Of a DNA stretch of 64,000 nucleotides, positions 42,928 through 52,708 are shown in pieces. The DNA comes from Flavobacterium indicum GPTSA100-9 = DSM 17447. GTDB taxonomy: Bacteria; Bacteroidota; Bacteroidia; Flavobacteriales; Flavobacteriaceae. The first letter of the stretch is position 1, and each line of letters begins with the position of its first letter. The DNA lies in the NCBI RefSeq assembly GCF_000455605.1, contig NC_017025.1, forward strand, positions 2,480,001-2,544,000, in the 5' to 3' direction. Both the position numbers and the translations under genes were made by a program. The notes beneath the pieces are model-generated. The model saw only the letters and a list, made by a program, of their open reading frames with translations, had not been told where the DNA came from and did not search any database.

Positions 42928-43014
42928 AATCTAAACTATTTTATTTTTAAAATTTAAATATTAAACTACAAAATTCAAATTAATTATTATCGTTTAATAA
43001 AACTACATTTTTTG

Positions 43015-43022
43015 TACTTTTG
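43015..43022 (+). promoter_or_regulatory. -7 promoter box of map
   Basis: TACTTTTG fits TAnnTTTG, 17 nt before the map ATG. Confidence 0.55.
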
Positions 43023-43039
43023 CAGCAGAAATTTCGATT

Positions 43040-43858
43040 ATGATAATAATTAAAACAAGAGAAGAAATTGAACTAATGCGCGAAAGCGCTTTAATCGTTT
43101 CTAAAACATTAGGTATGATTGCTAAAGAAATCAAACCTGGTGTAACTACCTTATATTTAGACAAATTAGCTGAAACATTTATAAGAGATCATGGTGCTGA
43201 ACCAGCTTTTTTAGGCATGTATGGATTTCCGAACTCGCTATGTATGAGTCCAAACACTCAAGTGGTTCATGGTATTCCCAATGATATTCCTTTACAAGAA
43301 GGCGATATTATTTCAGTGGATTGTGGTGCATTAAAAAATGGATTCTATGGCGATCATGCCTATACTTTTGAAGTAGGTGAGATTGCTCCTGAAACAAAAA
43401 AACTACTTCAAGTAACCAAAGAATCATTATACGTGGGCATTCGTGAAACTCGTGCTGGAAATAGAGTTGAAGATATCGGTCATGCTATTCAACAGTATTG
43501 TGAAGGCCATGGCTACGGTGTTGTTCGTGAATTATGTGGACATGGATTAGGACGAAAAATGCATGAAGACCCTGAAGTGCCTAACTATGGAAAAAGAGGT
43601 CGTGGTAAAAAATTAGCCAATGGAATGGTTTTAGCTATTGAACCAATGATTAACATGGGAACCCGAAACATCAAACAACATAAAGATGGTTGGACAATTA
43701 CTACTGCTGATGGTAAACCAAGCGCTCACTTTGAGCATGATGTGGCCATTGTTGATGGTAAACCCGAATTACTTTCAACATTTGCATATATCTACCAAGC
43801 TTTAGGTATTACTAGCAACGAAGAAGATGGCTTAAGAAGTGTTCCATTAGTGCTTTAA
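43040..43858 (+). CDS. map: Type I methionine aminopeptidase
   Basis: Removes the initiator methionine from nascent proteins, using two divalent metals. The 272-residue protein has the pita-bread fold motifs NTQVVHGIPNDIPLQEGDII, SVDCGALKNGFYGDHAYTF (two metal Asp), CGHGLGRKMHEDP (metal and catalytic His), LAIEPMINMG (metal Glu) and SAHFEHDVAIVDGKPE (metal Glu). All five ligands are present. It is followed after 3 bp by a methyltransferase gene. Confidence 0.96.
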   Translation: MIIIKTREEIELMRESALIVSKTLGMIAKEIKPGVTTLYLDKLAETFIRDHGAEPAFLGMYGFPNSLCMSPNTQVVHGIPNDIPLQEGDIISVDCGALKNGFYGDHAYTFEVGEIAPETKKLLQVTKESLYVGIRETRAGNRVEDIGHAIQQYCEGHGYGVVRELCGHGLGRKMHEDPEVPNYGKRGRGKKLANGMVLAIEPMINMGTRNIKQHKDGWTITTADGKPSAHFEHDVAIVDGKPELLSTFAYIYQALGITSNEEDGLRSVPLVL

Positions 43859-43861
43859 AAA

Positions 43862-44632
43862 ATGAAAAAACTATTTAAATTTATATTAAACACCATTCCT
43901 CGTCCTATCTTAATTCGATTGAGTATTGTGGTTCGCCCGATAATTGCCTTTTTCTTAAAAGGAAATAAATTTACTGATCCTATTGACGGAAAAAGCTTTC
44001 GAATGTTTTTACCCTATGGCTATGGTACACAACGTAATAATGTGTTATCACCTAGTACATTATCATTAGAAAGGCATCGTTTATTATGGTTGTACTTAAA
44101 AAATGAAACCAATTTTTTCACCTCAACTGAAAAATTAAAAGTGTTGCATTTTGCACCTGAACAAGAGTTTTACAAACGTTTTAAAAAACAAGCTAATTTA
44201 GCGTATACTACTACCGATTTATTATCGCCTTTAGCTGATGTAAAAGCAGATATTTGCAATCTACCTTTTGAAGACAATCAATACGATATTATTTTTTGCA
44301 ACCATGTTTTAGAACATATCCCAGATGACACCAAAGCCATGCAGGAATTGTACCGTGTTTTAAAACCTGGAGGTTGGGGTATTTTTCAAATTCCACAAGA
44401 TTTAAATAGAGCTACGACTTTTACAGATGATAGCATTACTGATCCAAAAGAACGAGCAAAAATATTTGGTCAATACGATCACGTTCGCGTGTATGGTAGA
44501 GATTATTTCGATAAATTAAGAAGTATTGGTTTCCAAGTTGAAGAAGTGGATTATACCCATACTATTGCCCCTGAATTAGTAGAAAAATATTGTTTAGCTA
44601 AAGGTGAAATTATTCCTTTGGTACGTAAGTAA
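43862..44632 (+). CDS. Class I SAM-dependent methyltransferase
   Basis: A 256-residue methyltransferase_11-like protein. The SAM-binding region is unusual at motif I, VLHFAPEQEFYKRFKK in place of a DxGxGxG loop. It continues with the acidic strand YTTTDLLSPLADVKADICNLPF, the catalytic-type motif YDIIFCNHVLEHIPDD, and ALQ-like MQELYRVLKPGGWGIFQIP. The substrate is unknown. It is probably co-transcribed with map (3-bp gap). Confidence 0.87.
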   Translation: MKKLFKFILNTIPRPILIRLSIVVRPIIAFFLKGNKFTDPIDGKSFRMFLPYGYGTQRNNVLSPSTLSLERHRLLWLYLKNETNFFTSTEKLKVLHFAPEQEFYKRFKKQANLAYTTTDLLSPLADVKADICNLPFEDNQYDIIFCNHVLEHIPDDTKAMQELYRVLKPGGWGIFQIPQDLNRATTFTDDSITDPKERAKIFGQYDHVRVYGRDYFDKLRSIGFQVEEVDYTHTIAPELVEKYCLAKGEIIPLVRK

Positions 44633-44675
44633 TTGGTATGAATTTTATATCTTTATAAAAATTCAAGAGACGAAT

Positions 44676-45914
44676 ATGAAAAAAATACTAGTTGTTTTAT
44701 TATTCATTCATCAATTCATAACTGCCCAAGAGCAAGAAGTTGCACCACCTTACAACATTAAAACCGTGACTTTTGTTCAGGGAGGCAATAATACTATTCC
44801 TTTTTTTAGATTGGGCGATAGTTTTGAATTACAATTTGATGATTTGTACGGAAATGAAGCCGATTATTATTATACACTCGAACATTTTAACTATGATTGG
44901 ACGCCAAGTTCTTTGCTAAAAAATGAATTCATTAACGGCTTAGACAACCAACGCATTCAAAATTATCAAAATTCATTAAATTGTTTTCAAGTGTATTCGC
45001 ATTACACGTTGTCGTTTCCTAATAAATTCAATCAAATTATAAAAAGCGGAAACTATATTTTAAAAATCTATGACGACGAACAAAATCTAGTATTTTCAAG
45101 AAAGTTTATTATTTACGAAGACGATTTAACTGTTGGTGTAACGATTCGTAGATCTAGAGACATGGAAACCATTCAACAGAAACAAAATGTAGAATTTTTT
45201 ATTGATTACAAGGATCGAGTTTTACAAAATCCATTACAAAATATAAAAGTATCTATATTTCAAAATGGCAAATTCAACAATGCCATTCACAATGTAAAAC
45301 CGCAATATACCATAGGCACTCAATTGATTTACAGATACAATAAAGAAACACAATTTTGGGCGGGTAACGAATTTTGGAACTTTGAAAACAAAAACATAAG
45401 AGGAGCTTCAAACACCGTATTTAAAGTTACAACAGGCGATATTTACAACACCTATCTTTACATAAACGAAGCACGAAAAAATAAAATCTATACTTATTTC
45501 CCCGATATTAACGGTAATTTCTTAGTCACCAACTTCAATGTTACCAATCCAAATATTGAATCGGATTATGCTTGGGTATATTTTACCTTAGATGCTAAAG
45601 AAAACCCTTTAGAAAAAAACATTTACATTAATGGAATGTTTAATAATTATGCAATTTCGGAAGAAAACAAAATGGACTTTAATTCTTCTACAAACCGATT
45701 TGAAAAAGCATTACTTATTAAACAAGGTTTTACCAATTATCAATATGTTTTAACCGATAAAAATGGTAAAATTGATGAAAAAAATGCCGTTGATGGTAAC
45801 TTTTTTCAAACGGAAAATAATTACACCATCTTAGTGTATTACAAAGGACCAGCAGATCGTTATGACCGAGTGGTTGGCATTGGAAATGCAACTAGTATTG
45901 ATATTAAAAATTAA
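44676..45914 (+). CDS. T9SS Plug protein (DUF5103)
   Basis: A 412-residue exported protein of DUF5103, identified in Flavobacterium as the Plug that closes the periplasmic side of the SprA type IX translocon. ATG 44676 gives signal MKKILVVLLFIHQFITAQ. YNIKTVTFVQGGNNTIPFFRLGDSFELQF opens the domain (as pieces NIKTVTFVQ and FRLGDSFELQF). LEHFNYDWTPSSLLKNEFIN and YRYNKETQFWAGNEFWNFEN are further family motifs. The frame opens at 44604 inside the preceding gene, so the internal ATG with its signal peptide is chosen. Confidence 0.88.
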   Translation: MKKILVVLLFIHQFITAQEQEVAPPYNIKTVTFVQGGNNTIPFFRLGDSFELQFDDLYGNEADYYYTLEHFNYDWTPSSLLKNEFINGLDNQRIQNYQNSLNCFQVYSHYTLSFPNKFNQIIKSGNYILKIYDDEQNLVFSRKFIIYEDDLTVGVTIRRSRDMETIQQKQNVEFFIDYKDRVLQNPLQNIKVSIFQNGKFNNAIHNVKPQYTIGTQLIYRYNKETQFWAGNEFWNFENKNIRGASNTVFKVTTGDIYNTYLYINEARKNKIYTYFPDINGNFLVTNFNVTNPNIESDYAWVYFTLDAKENPLEKNIYINGMFNNYAISEENKMDFNSSTNRFEKALLIKQGFTNYQYVLTDKNGKIDEKNAVDGNFFQTENNYTILVYYKGPADRYDRVVGIGNATSIDIKN

Positions 45915-45938
45915 CAATTTCTTTAAAGATTTTTTTAT

Positions 45939-45946
45939 TAACTTTG
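45939..45946 (+). promoter_or_regulatory. -7 promoter box of apaG
   Basis: TAACTTTG fits TAnnTTTG, 20 nt before the ATG at 45967. Confidence 0.55.
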
Positions 45947-45966
45947 ACAGAAGTAATAAATCTAAT

Positions 45967-46353
45967 ATGGTTACACAAATTACCAGCGGCATAAAAATTT
46001 CAGTTTCAACTAGTTTTGAAGGTACGTATTTCAAAAACTACAAGATTCATTATGCCTTTAGTTATCAAGTAACTATTGAAAATCAAAGTAAAGATTCGGT
46101 TCAATTAAACTCTCGCCATTGGGAAATTCATGATTCCTTGAATGATTTAGATATTGTTGACGGCGAAGGTGTAATTGGAAAAAAACCAGTAATTAAGCCC
46201 GGTGAAAAACATTCTTATAGCTCTGGATGTCTTTTATCTTCACCAATTGGAGCTATGAAAGGTTTTTACAATATGATCAATTTTACTACTACAAAAAGTT
46301 TCAAGGTTACTATTCCTACCTTTAAATTAATGGCTCCATTTGCCATGAACTAA
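45967..46353 (+). CDS. apaG: ApaG domain protein (Co2+/Mg2+ efflux protein ApaG)
   Basis: A 128-residue fibronectin-III-like single-domain protein. The start is ATG 45967; the longer frame to 45862 would run through the end of the Plug gene and over the promoter box. FSYQVTIENQSKDSVQLNSR then HWEIHDSLNDLDIVDGEGVI, and PVIKPGEKHSYSSGCLL then SSPIGAMKGFYNM, match ApaG closely. In enterobacteria ApaG has been linked to metal resistance, but the molecular role is not settled. Confidence 0.92.
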   Translation: MVTQITSGIKISVSTSFEGTYFKNYKIHYAFSYQVTIENQSKDSVQLNSRHWEIHDSLNDLDIVDGEGVIGKKPVIKPGEKHSYSSGCLLSSPIGAMKGFYNMINFTTTKSFKVTIPTFKLMAPFAMN

Positions 46354-46402
46354 CCTTCCAATATTTGTAACAAATAGTACTGATTATTCAAATAAACCTT
46401 TG

Positions 46403-46410
46403 TATTTTTG
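46403..46410 (+). promoter_or_regulatory. -7 promoter box of pruA
   Basis: TATTTTTG fits TAnnTTTG; 73 nt of AT-rich leader lie before the ATG. Confidence 0.5.
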
Positions 46411-46483
46411 CTTCTAAATAAATCTTTCTTAATTATTTGAGATTTATTTGAGAATTGTCTAATTAAATTTAAACCATAACATC

Positions 46484-48109
46484 ATGCCAAAAGGATTTTT
46501 TAACGTACCAAAAGCTCTTAACGAACCCGTTAAAAGTTATGCACCCGGTACGCCAGAAAGAGAACAAGTTTTAAAAGCGTATAAAGAATTATGGAATACT
46601 TCAATTGATGTTCCTTTATACATAGGTAAAGAGCAAATTAAAACAGGAAACACCAAAACAATGTCTGCTCCTCATGACCACCAACATATTGTAGGAACTT
46701 ATCATTTGGCTGAAAAAACGCATGTAGAAAAAGCTATTGCCGAAGCTTTAGAAGCTAGAAAAGCTTGGGCTTCATTACCATGGGAACATCGAGCATCCAT
46801 CTTTTTAAAAGCAGCTGAATTAATTGCCGGACCTTACCGTGCAAAAATCAATGCTGCTACCATGATTGCACAATCAAAAACCGTACATCAAGCAGAAATT
46901 GATGCCGCTTGTGAGTTAATTGACTTTTTACGTTTCAATGTAGAATTCATGACTCAAATCTATCAAGACCAACCTTATTCTCCTTCAGATGTTTGGAATC
47001 GAGTTGAATACAGACCGTTAGAAGGATTTGTTTATGCTGTTACGCCTTTCAATTTTACTGCAATTGCAGCGAACTTACCTGCTTCAGCTGCAATGATGGG
47101 TAATACTGTTGTTTGGAAACCAAGCGACAGCCAAGTATTTTCTGCCAAAGTGATCATTGATATTTTCAAAGAAGCTGGATTACCAGACGGTGTAATCAAT
47201 GTTGTTTTTGGTGATCCAATCATGATTACAGATACTGTTTTAGCAAGTCCAGATTTTGCTGGAATTCACTATACTGGTTCTACTTTTGTATTCAAAGAAA
47301 TTTGGGCTAAAATTGGCGCAAATATTCATACTTATAAAACCTACCCAAGAATTGTTGGAGAAACCGGTGGAAAAGATTTCATCTTAGCACATCCTTCTGC
47401 TGACCCTATTCAAGTAGCAGCTAATTCAATTAGAGGTGCATTTGAATTCCAAGGACAAAAATGTTCTGCAGCATCAAGAGCTTATTTCCCAAAAAGTTTA
47501 TGGCCTGCTATTAAAGCTGAATTCGATAAAGAAATCCCAACTATTAAAATGGGATCTCCAGAAGATTTAAATAATTTCTTTACAGCCGTAATTCATGAAG
47601 GATCTTTTGACAAATTAGTTTCTTACATCGAACAAGCCAAACAAGATGCTGATGCTGAAATTATTTTTGGTGGCGGTTACGACAAATCAAAAGGATGGTT
47701 TGTAGAACCTACAATTATCTTAACTACAAATCCAAAATATAAAACAATGGAAACAGAATTGTTTGGTCCTGTTTTAACCATTTATATTTATGAGGATGCG
47801 GAGTGGAGTTCTGTTCTTAAATTAATTGACGAAACTTCTGAATATGCCTTAACTGGAGCTGTATTTAGTGAAGATCGATATGCCATTAATGAAGCGGCTA
47901 AAGCCTTAGAAAATGCAGCTGGTAACTTCTATATCAATGACAAGCCTACTGGCGCTGTAGTTGGTAATCAACCGTTTGGAGGAGCTAGAGCTTCTGGTAC
48001 AAACGACAAAGCGGGTTCTGCTCAAAACTTATTGCGTTGGGTATCTCCAAGAACAATTAAAGAAACGTTCGTAACACCCGTAAATTATAGATATCCGTTT
48101 TTAGGATAA
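46484..48109 (+). CDS. pruA: L-glutamate gamma-semialdehyde (delta-1-pyrroline-5-carboxylate) dehydrogenase
   Basis: Second step of proline catabolism, oxidising glutamate semialdehyde to glutamate with NAD. The 541-residue protein is the single-function eukaryote-like type without a proline dehydrogenase domain. Catalytic Cys327 lies in FEFQGQKCSAASRAY and the general-base Glu in VGETGGKDFILAH. AVTPFNFTAIAANLPASAA and NFYINDKPTGAVVGNQPFGG are P5CDH signatures. It has its own promoter box and terminator, so it is monocistronic. Confidence 0.95.
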   Translation: MPKGFFNVPKALNEPVKSYAPGTPEREQVLKAYKELWNTSIDVPLYIGKEQIKTGNTKTMSAPHDHQHIVGTYHLAEKTHVEKAIAEALEARKAWASLPWEHRASIFLKAAELIAGPYRAKINAATMIAQSKTVHQAEIDAACELIDFLRFNVEFMTQIYQDQPYSPSDVWNRVEYRPLEGFVYAVTPFNFTAIAANLPASAAMMGNTVVWKPSDSQVFSAKVIIDIFKEAGLPDGVINVVFGDPIMITDTVLASPDFAGIHYTGSTFVFKEIWAKIGANIHTYKTYPRIVGETGGKDFILAHPSADPIQVAANSIRGAFEFQGQKCSAASRAYFPKSLWPAIKAEFDKEIPTIKMGSPEDLNNFFTAVIHEGSFDKLVSYIEQAKQDADAEIIFGGGYDKSKGWFVEPTIILTTNPKYKTMETELFGPVLTIYIYEDAEWSSVLKLIDETSEYALTGAVFSEDRYAINEAAKALENAAGNFYINDKPTGAVVGNQPFGGARASGTNDKAGSAQNLLRWVSPRTIKETFVTPVNYRYPFLG

Positions 48110-48127
48110 TTTTACAATATTTACTAA

Positions 48128-48160
48128 AAGGCCTAGAAAAATTTCTAGGCTTTTTTCTTT
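48128..48160 (+). terminator. pruA terminator
   Basis: GCCTAGAAA / TTTCTAGGC stem with AA loop and TTTTTT tail, 22 nt after the stop. Confidence 0.88.
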
Positions 48161-48267
48161 ATAACGATTTTTTTAACAATAATTTTTGGTTTTTAATAAA
48201 TTTTTTATAATTTGAGCAATCGATTTAATATGCAAGCATACTAAATCGCACAAAAAAACCAAAAACT

Positions 48268-51200
48268 ATGATAAAAAAAATTACTTTAGCCCTATTGCTT
48301 CTACAATTTCATGCGTTCTCTCAAGAAAAATCAAAGGTTTCCAATACATTTGATTTATTTAAAGAAAGATCATCCACAAAAATTGTATACAACCGAGTTG
48401 CTCCAATTGCAAATTTAATTTCCCCAAAAACCACACCTATAACTTCCATTGAATTCAAACAAGCGTTCCACGAAATTCAACGTGCTGATTTTTTAAATCG
48501 CTTACCCGAAATTGATTTATTAGAACAAGAAACCGACAAGGGTTTTGCCGAAAATTACATTCCTCTTTCCATACTTATTTCGGAATTTGATAACCTCAAA
48601 CCTGAATTAAAAAATTCGAGTGCAATAAGTACCAACAATCAAAACCAATTGATTCCCACACAAAACATCAATTATTTTGACACCCATAAAATTGGAGTTT
48701 CTGGATTATTAATTAAAGAATTAAAAGGTAAATCATTTGTAATAAATTTAAAAAACGAACTGATTTTCAACACCACTTCAAACACAATCAACAAGATTGA
48801 AGCTAAAATTGACAACGGTACTTTTTTCACAATAAACATTAACAAACCTCAAACAATTTCATTTGATTCTTTTGGTAAACACACAATAGAATTCAAAATA
48901 ACTTTAAGCAACCAACAAACGTTTACTAATTTATTTGAATGTTCAAACACTGAAAAACCTATTGATTTAAGCACCTTAAAAAACGTATCGCAACAAGCAC
49001 CATCTGCAGTAAGCCCTTTAACCACTATAACTTCTAGTTTAACCTACCAAGGTTATGCAGAAACAGCAGCTTATGCAGGTAGAGGAGAATTTCAAATCTT
49101 TTATGACAATGAAGCTGGATTATTAGACAAAATTATTTTAGTTTGTGATGGCTTTGACCCTGGAGATTCTAGAAAAGTTCCTGACATCTACAATTTATTA
49201 AATTACGGAACTCCTACTCAAAATTTAGGGGATAATGTTCGAAATTTAGGCTATGATGTTGTTGTCTTAAACTTTCCACAATACACACGTCCTAGTACCA
49301 CTACAACAATTGACGGAGGCGTTGATTATATTCAAAGAAATGCACGAGTAATGATGGAATTAATCAATTACTTGAACGCAAATAAAGTTGGAAATCAAGA
49401 ATTAGTAATTATCGGACCTAGTATGGGTGGCTTAATTTCACGTTATGCCTTAAGATACATGGAACAAAACGGTATGGATCATAAAACCCGTTTATGGATG
49501 TCTTTTGATTCTCCTCATTTAGGGGCAAATGTACCTATTGGAATGCAACATATGTTTAACTATTTAGCGTACGATTCTGATATTTCCGATTTAACGGTTC
49601 GTGCTATAGTTGACGCCATGCTTAAAAGTCCCGCTGCTCGTGAAATGCTTTTAGATCATTTTGAAGGTCATTTAATTTCAGGAAGTTTAACCGATTTTGA
49701 TCAAACCGCAGCCAATTTATTACCTAAAGGGCATCCCACACATAGAACTCCTTTCCAAAACGAATTAAACACTATGGGTTTCCCTCAAAATTGTAGAAAA
49801 ATTGCAATTTCAAATGGGGCCAGTAATGGCGCTATGACAGGAACACCGGGTATGACTATTTTAAATGCATTAGATGTTCCCGATAGTTCTGGTTTTACAA
49901 GAGCGTTATTAGATTTAAATTTTACACCGAATACAAGTGGCAACATTCGTGTAAGTAGAGTAAGAAAACAAGCTTGGACATTATTTTGGGTGACCATTGG
50001 AACGGGGCAAACGAATGCAGCTTCCCCTTCAACTTCAGCCGGTTTGGATGCTGCACCAGGTGGATTATTTAATTTAGAAAGTTTAGCTGCAGGCGCCGGA
50101 AGCAACCCTACTTTAACTCGATTCTTAAATGCAATGACTTTGAAAAAGTTTGATTTCATTCCGGCAAGAAGTTCTGTAGGCGTAACAAGTACACAAAATT
50201 GGTATGCCACAATTAATGCCGCGAGTGGAAGCCCGTTTGATGCTTTTTACATGCCAACTGCAAGTGAAGACCATGTGACGTTAACACCAAATAACGTAAC
50301 CTTTGCCATGAATGAAATTGTGAATAACATTCAACTAAAGTGTCCTAATACAACAACTTGGAACGGAACTTCTTGGTCTAATGGCCTTCCAAACGAAGAT
50401 ACTCAAGTTACATTTACGGGAAATTACACTTCTTCGGGCGATTTAGACGCATGTAGTATAACCGTTTCAGGAACTTCAATTGTTTCTTTTAATGCCGGAC
50501 ATAATTTAAAAGTAAGAGGTGGTGTAAATGTTGCTACTACGGCACAATTAAATTTTGATTCAAATGCTAATCTATACCAAATTGAAGAAATTGCAAACAC
50601 TGGAAATGCACAAATAAAAAGAAATACCACTTTAAAGAGATTGGATTATGCAGGTTGGTCATCACCTGTATTGAACCAAAACTTACAAAGTTTTTCTCCA
50701 AATACATTATCCAATCGTTTCTATACGTATAACCCTGCTGGTACATCAACACCAACTGCTTATGTACCTGTATCTAGTCCCTCAACCACGGCATTTGACA
50801 CAGCTACTGGATATTTAATTCGTGCAGAAAACACTATGCCGACCACATTAACTAGTTGGACTGGAACTTTTAGTGGTGTACCTAACAACGGAAGAATAAA
50901 TCAACCTATAACTCTAGCAGGAACAGGTTTAGGTTATAACTTAGTTGGAAACCCTTATCCTACTCCTTTAAATATTAATGAAGTTATCGTTGGAAACCAA
51001 GCAACAATTGACGGTACCTTATATTTTTGGACGAATACGAATGCAGCTGTAGGCGGAGTGTACACAGCAAATAATTTTGCTACTCGTAATTTAACCGGTG
51101 GAACAGCGGCTGTGAATGGCTCACTTATTCCTGATACTTATATTCAATCCGGACAAGGATTTTATGTGAATGCTCTAGCAACTGGTACTATGTATTTCAC

Positions 51201-51942
51201 CAATAGTATGCGAAACAAAACAAGCAATAATCAATTTATAAACAGACTTTCTACTCCCTCTTTAAGTACAGTCCAAGAACCAGAAAATAGAATATGGATT
51301 AATTTATCTGAAGGCGATAAAAAACACAATCAAATTTTGGTTGGTTATTTACAAGAAGCCTCAAACCATCTAGATTTCGGTTATGATGCAAAATTATTTA
51401 ATAATGGAAGTAGTGCTTTATATTCTATTTTGAATAATGAGGAATTCGTAATTCAAGCAAAAGGATTACCATTCAATGAAGATGAAGTTATTCCATTAGG
51501 ATTTAAAACTCAAAACTCAGGTACGTTTAGTATTTCATTAGATCATGTTGATGGAATTTTCAACTCACAAAACAACATCTATTTAAAAGATAATGCTACA
51601 AATAGCATGATCAACTTAAAAGAAAATAACTATACATTTTTATCTGAACCAGGAAATATTAAAAATCGATTTGAGATACGTTTCAAAAAAGAAGCCAATA
51701 CGCTTAACACTGAGTTAAATGAACTAATACTATTTGACAATCAAAACACATTAACGGTTCAAAGTAAAACAAAAATTCAAACTATTGAACTGTATGACAC
51801 TTTAGGCAGGTTAATAGAAAAAGTGGAAGATATAAATGAAACTCGTTTTGAATTTATAAAATTGAAAAAAAATAATTGTATTTATATTGTTAATGTGAAA
51901 GACACTAACGGAACCAAAACTTCTAAAAAAGTGATCTTTTAA
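48268..51942 (+). CDS. Secreted esterase-like alpha/beta-hydrolase with T9SS sorting domain
   Basis: A 1224-residue exported protein with signal MIKKITLALLLLQFHAFSQ. A ~230-residue N-terminal region is followed by an alpha/beta-hydrolase domain (~265-660) with KIILVCDGFDPGDSRKVPDI as oxyanion segment and the nucleophile elbow GPSMGGLISRYALRYM (Ser385, GxSxG). A beta-rich region (~690-1130) has LVGNPYPTPLNINEV, frequent in Flavobacterium cargo. The last ~90 residues are a type-A T9SS sorting domain (IQTIELYDTLGRLIEKVEDI, ending NGTKTSKKVIF). It is therefore probably exported across the outer membrane. The lipid or ester substrate is unknown. Confidence 0.87.
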   Translation: MIKKITLALLLLQFHAFSQEKSKVSNTFDLFKERSSTKIVYNRVAPIANLISPKTTPITSIEFKQAFHEIQRADFLNRLPEIDLLEQETDKGFAENYIPLSILISEFDNLKPELKNSSAISTNNQNQLIPTQNINYFDTHKIGVSGLLIKELKGKSFVINLKNELIFNTTSNTINKIEAKIDNGTFFTININKPQTISFDSFGKHTIEFKITLSNQQTFTNLFECSNTEKPIDLSTLKNVSQQAPSAVSPLTTITSSLTYQGYAETAAYAGRGEFQIFYDNEAGLLDKIILVCDGFDPGDSRKVPDIYNLLNYGTPTQNLGDNVRNLGYDVVVLNFPQYTRPSTTTTIDGGVDYIQRNARVMMELINYLNANKVGNQELVIIGPSMGGLISRYALRYMEQNGMDHKTRLWMSFDSPHLGANVPIGMQHMFNYLAYDSDISDLTVRAIVDAMLKSPAAREMLLDHFEGHLISGSLTDFDQTAANLLPKGHPTHRTPFQNELNTMGFPQNCRKIAISNGASNGAMTGTPGMTILNALDVPDSSGFTRALLDLNFTPNTSGNIRVSRVRKQAWTLFWVTIGTGQTNAASPSTSAGLDAAPGGLFNLESLAAGAGSNPTLTRFLNAMTLKKFDFIPARSSVGVTSTQNWYATINAASGSPFDAFYMPTASEDHVTLTPNNVTFAMNEIVNNIQLKCPNTTTWNGTSWSNGLPNEDTQVTFTGNYTSSGDLDACSITVSGTSIVSFNAGHNLKVRGGVNVATTAQLNFDSNANLYQIEEIANTGNAQIKRNTTLKRLDYAGWSSPVLNQNLQSFSPNTLSNRFYTYNPAGTSTPTAYVPVSSPSTTAFDTATGYLIRAENTMPTTLTSWTGTFSGVPNNGRINQPITLAGTGLGYNLVGNPYPTPLNINEVIVGNQATIDGTLYFWTNTNAAVGGVYTANNFATRNLTGGTAAVNGSLIPDTYIQSGQGFYVNALATGTMYFTNSMRNKTSNNQFINRLSTPSLSTVQEPENRIWINLSEGDKKHNQILVGYLQEASNHLDFGYDAKLFNNGSSALYSILNNEEFVIQAKGLPFNEDEVIPLGFKTQNSGTFSISLDHVDGIFNSQNNIYLKDNATNSMINLKENNYTFLSEPGNIKNRFEIRFKKEANTLNTELNELILFDNQNTLTVQSKTKIQTIELYDTLGRLIEKVEDINETRFEFIKLKKNNCIYIVNVKDTNGTKTSKKVIF

Positions 51943-51945
51943 ACT

Positions 51946-51978
51946 AAAAATCCCGAGTGAATTACTCGGGATTTTTTT
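51946..51978. terminator. Bidirectional terminator between the T9SS esterase and rsmG
   Basis: AATCCCGAGT / ACTCGGGATT stem, GAATT loop, T run; two convergent genes end beside it. Confidence 0.88.
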
Positions 51979-52603
51979 ATTTATACTTCAAGGGCAAATA
52001 CACTACTTTTTTGGTTTCAAAAAATTCATCTGAAAAATAATCCGATAAATTAAACAACTGCACGGTTTGGTACACTGCCAACTCTTCGGTTAAATCGCCT
52101 CCCTTTAAATACAAAATTCCATTTTTAAAATCGTGGATGGAATCTTTCTTCGTTTTGTCTTTAACCCATTTTACAAAATCGGGCATATTAGTAACTGCTC
52201 TACTTACAATAAAATCAAATTCTTCATTTACTGTTTCGGCTCTTTTTTGCTCTGCTTTTACATTTTTTAAACCCAAAGCATTCGCCACTTCTTGAACCAC
52301 TTTTATTTTTTTTGCAATCACATCAATTAAATAAAAGTTAGTTTCTGGAAATAAAATAGCCAAAGGAATACCCGGAAAACCGCCTCCTGTTCCCACATCC
52401 ATAACAGTTGCCCCAGGTTTAAAGGCCATTATTTTTGCAATACCCAACGAATGTAATACATGTCGAGTATACAATTCATCAATATCTTTTCTCGAAATCA
52501 CATTGATTTTTGCATTCCAATCAGAATACAAATCATATAATTGGGCAAATTGCTCTTTTTGAAGCGGCGTTAAGTCAGGAAAATAGTGTAAAATCTGTTC
52601 CAA
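51977..52603 (-). CDS. rsmG: 16S rRNA (guanine527-N7)-methyltransferase
   Basis: Methylates G527 in the 530 loop of 16S rRNA; loss gives low-level streptomycin resistance in several bacteria. The 208-residue product has LYTRHVLHSLGIAKIMAFKP, SAM motif VMDVGTGGGFPGIPLAILFP, YLIDVIAKKIKVVQEVANAL and FIVSRAVTNMPDFVKW, all characteristic of GidB/RsmG. It stands alone and is divergent from the desaturase gene. Confidence 0.95.
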   Translation of the reverse strand: MEQILHYFPDLTPLQKEQFAQLYDLYSDWNAKINVISRKDIDELYTRHVLHSLGIAKIMAFKPGATVMDVGTGGGFPGIPLAILFPETNFYLIDVIAKKIKVVQEVANALGLKNVKAEQKRAETVNEEFDFIVSRAVTNMPDFVKWVKDKTKKDSIHDFKNGILYLKGGDLTEELAVYQTVQLFNLSDYFSDEFFETKKVVYLPLKYK

Positions 52604-52708
52604 AATGTTAATTTTTATGCAAAAATACGCTTTTTCTGTTAGATGACATTTATCACATTTAATTTTGGATATTTATTAGTACATTTGAAGAATTAAATTA
52701 AATAAATT

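Noticed and set aside
49785..50210. 141-residue antisense frame inside the T9SS esterase gene
   Set aside because: Shadow of the real plus-strand gene; no start signal, no recognisable features.
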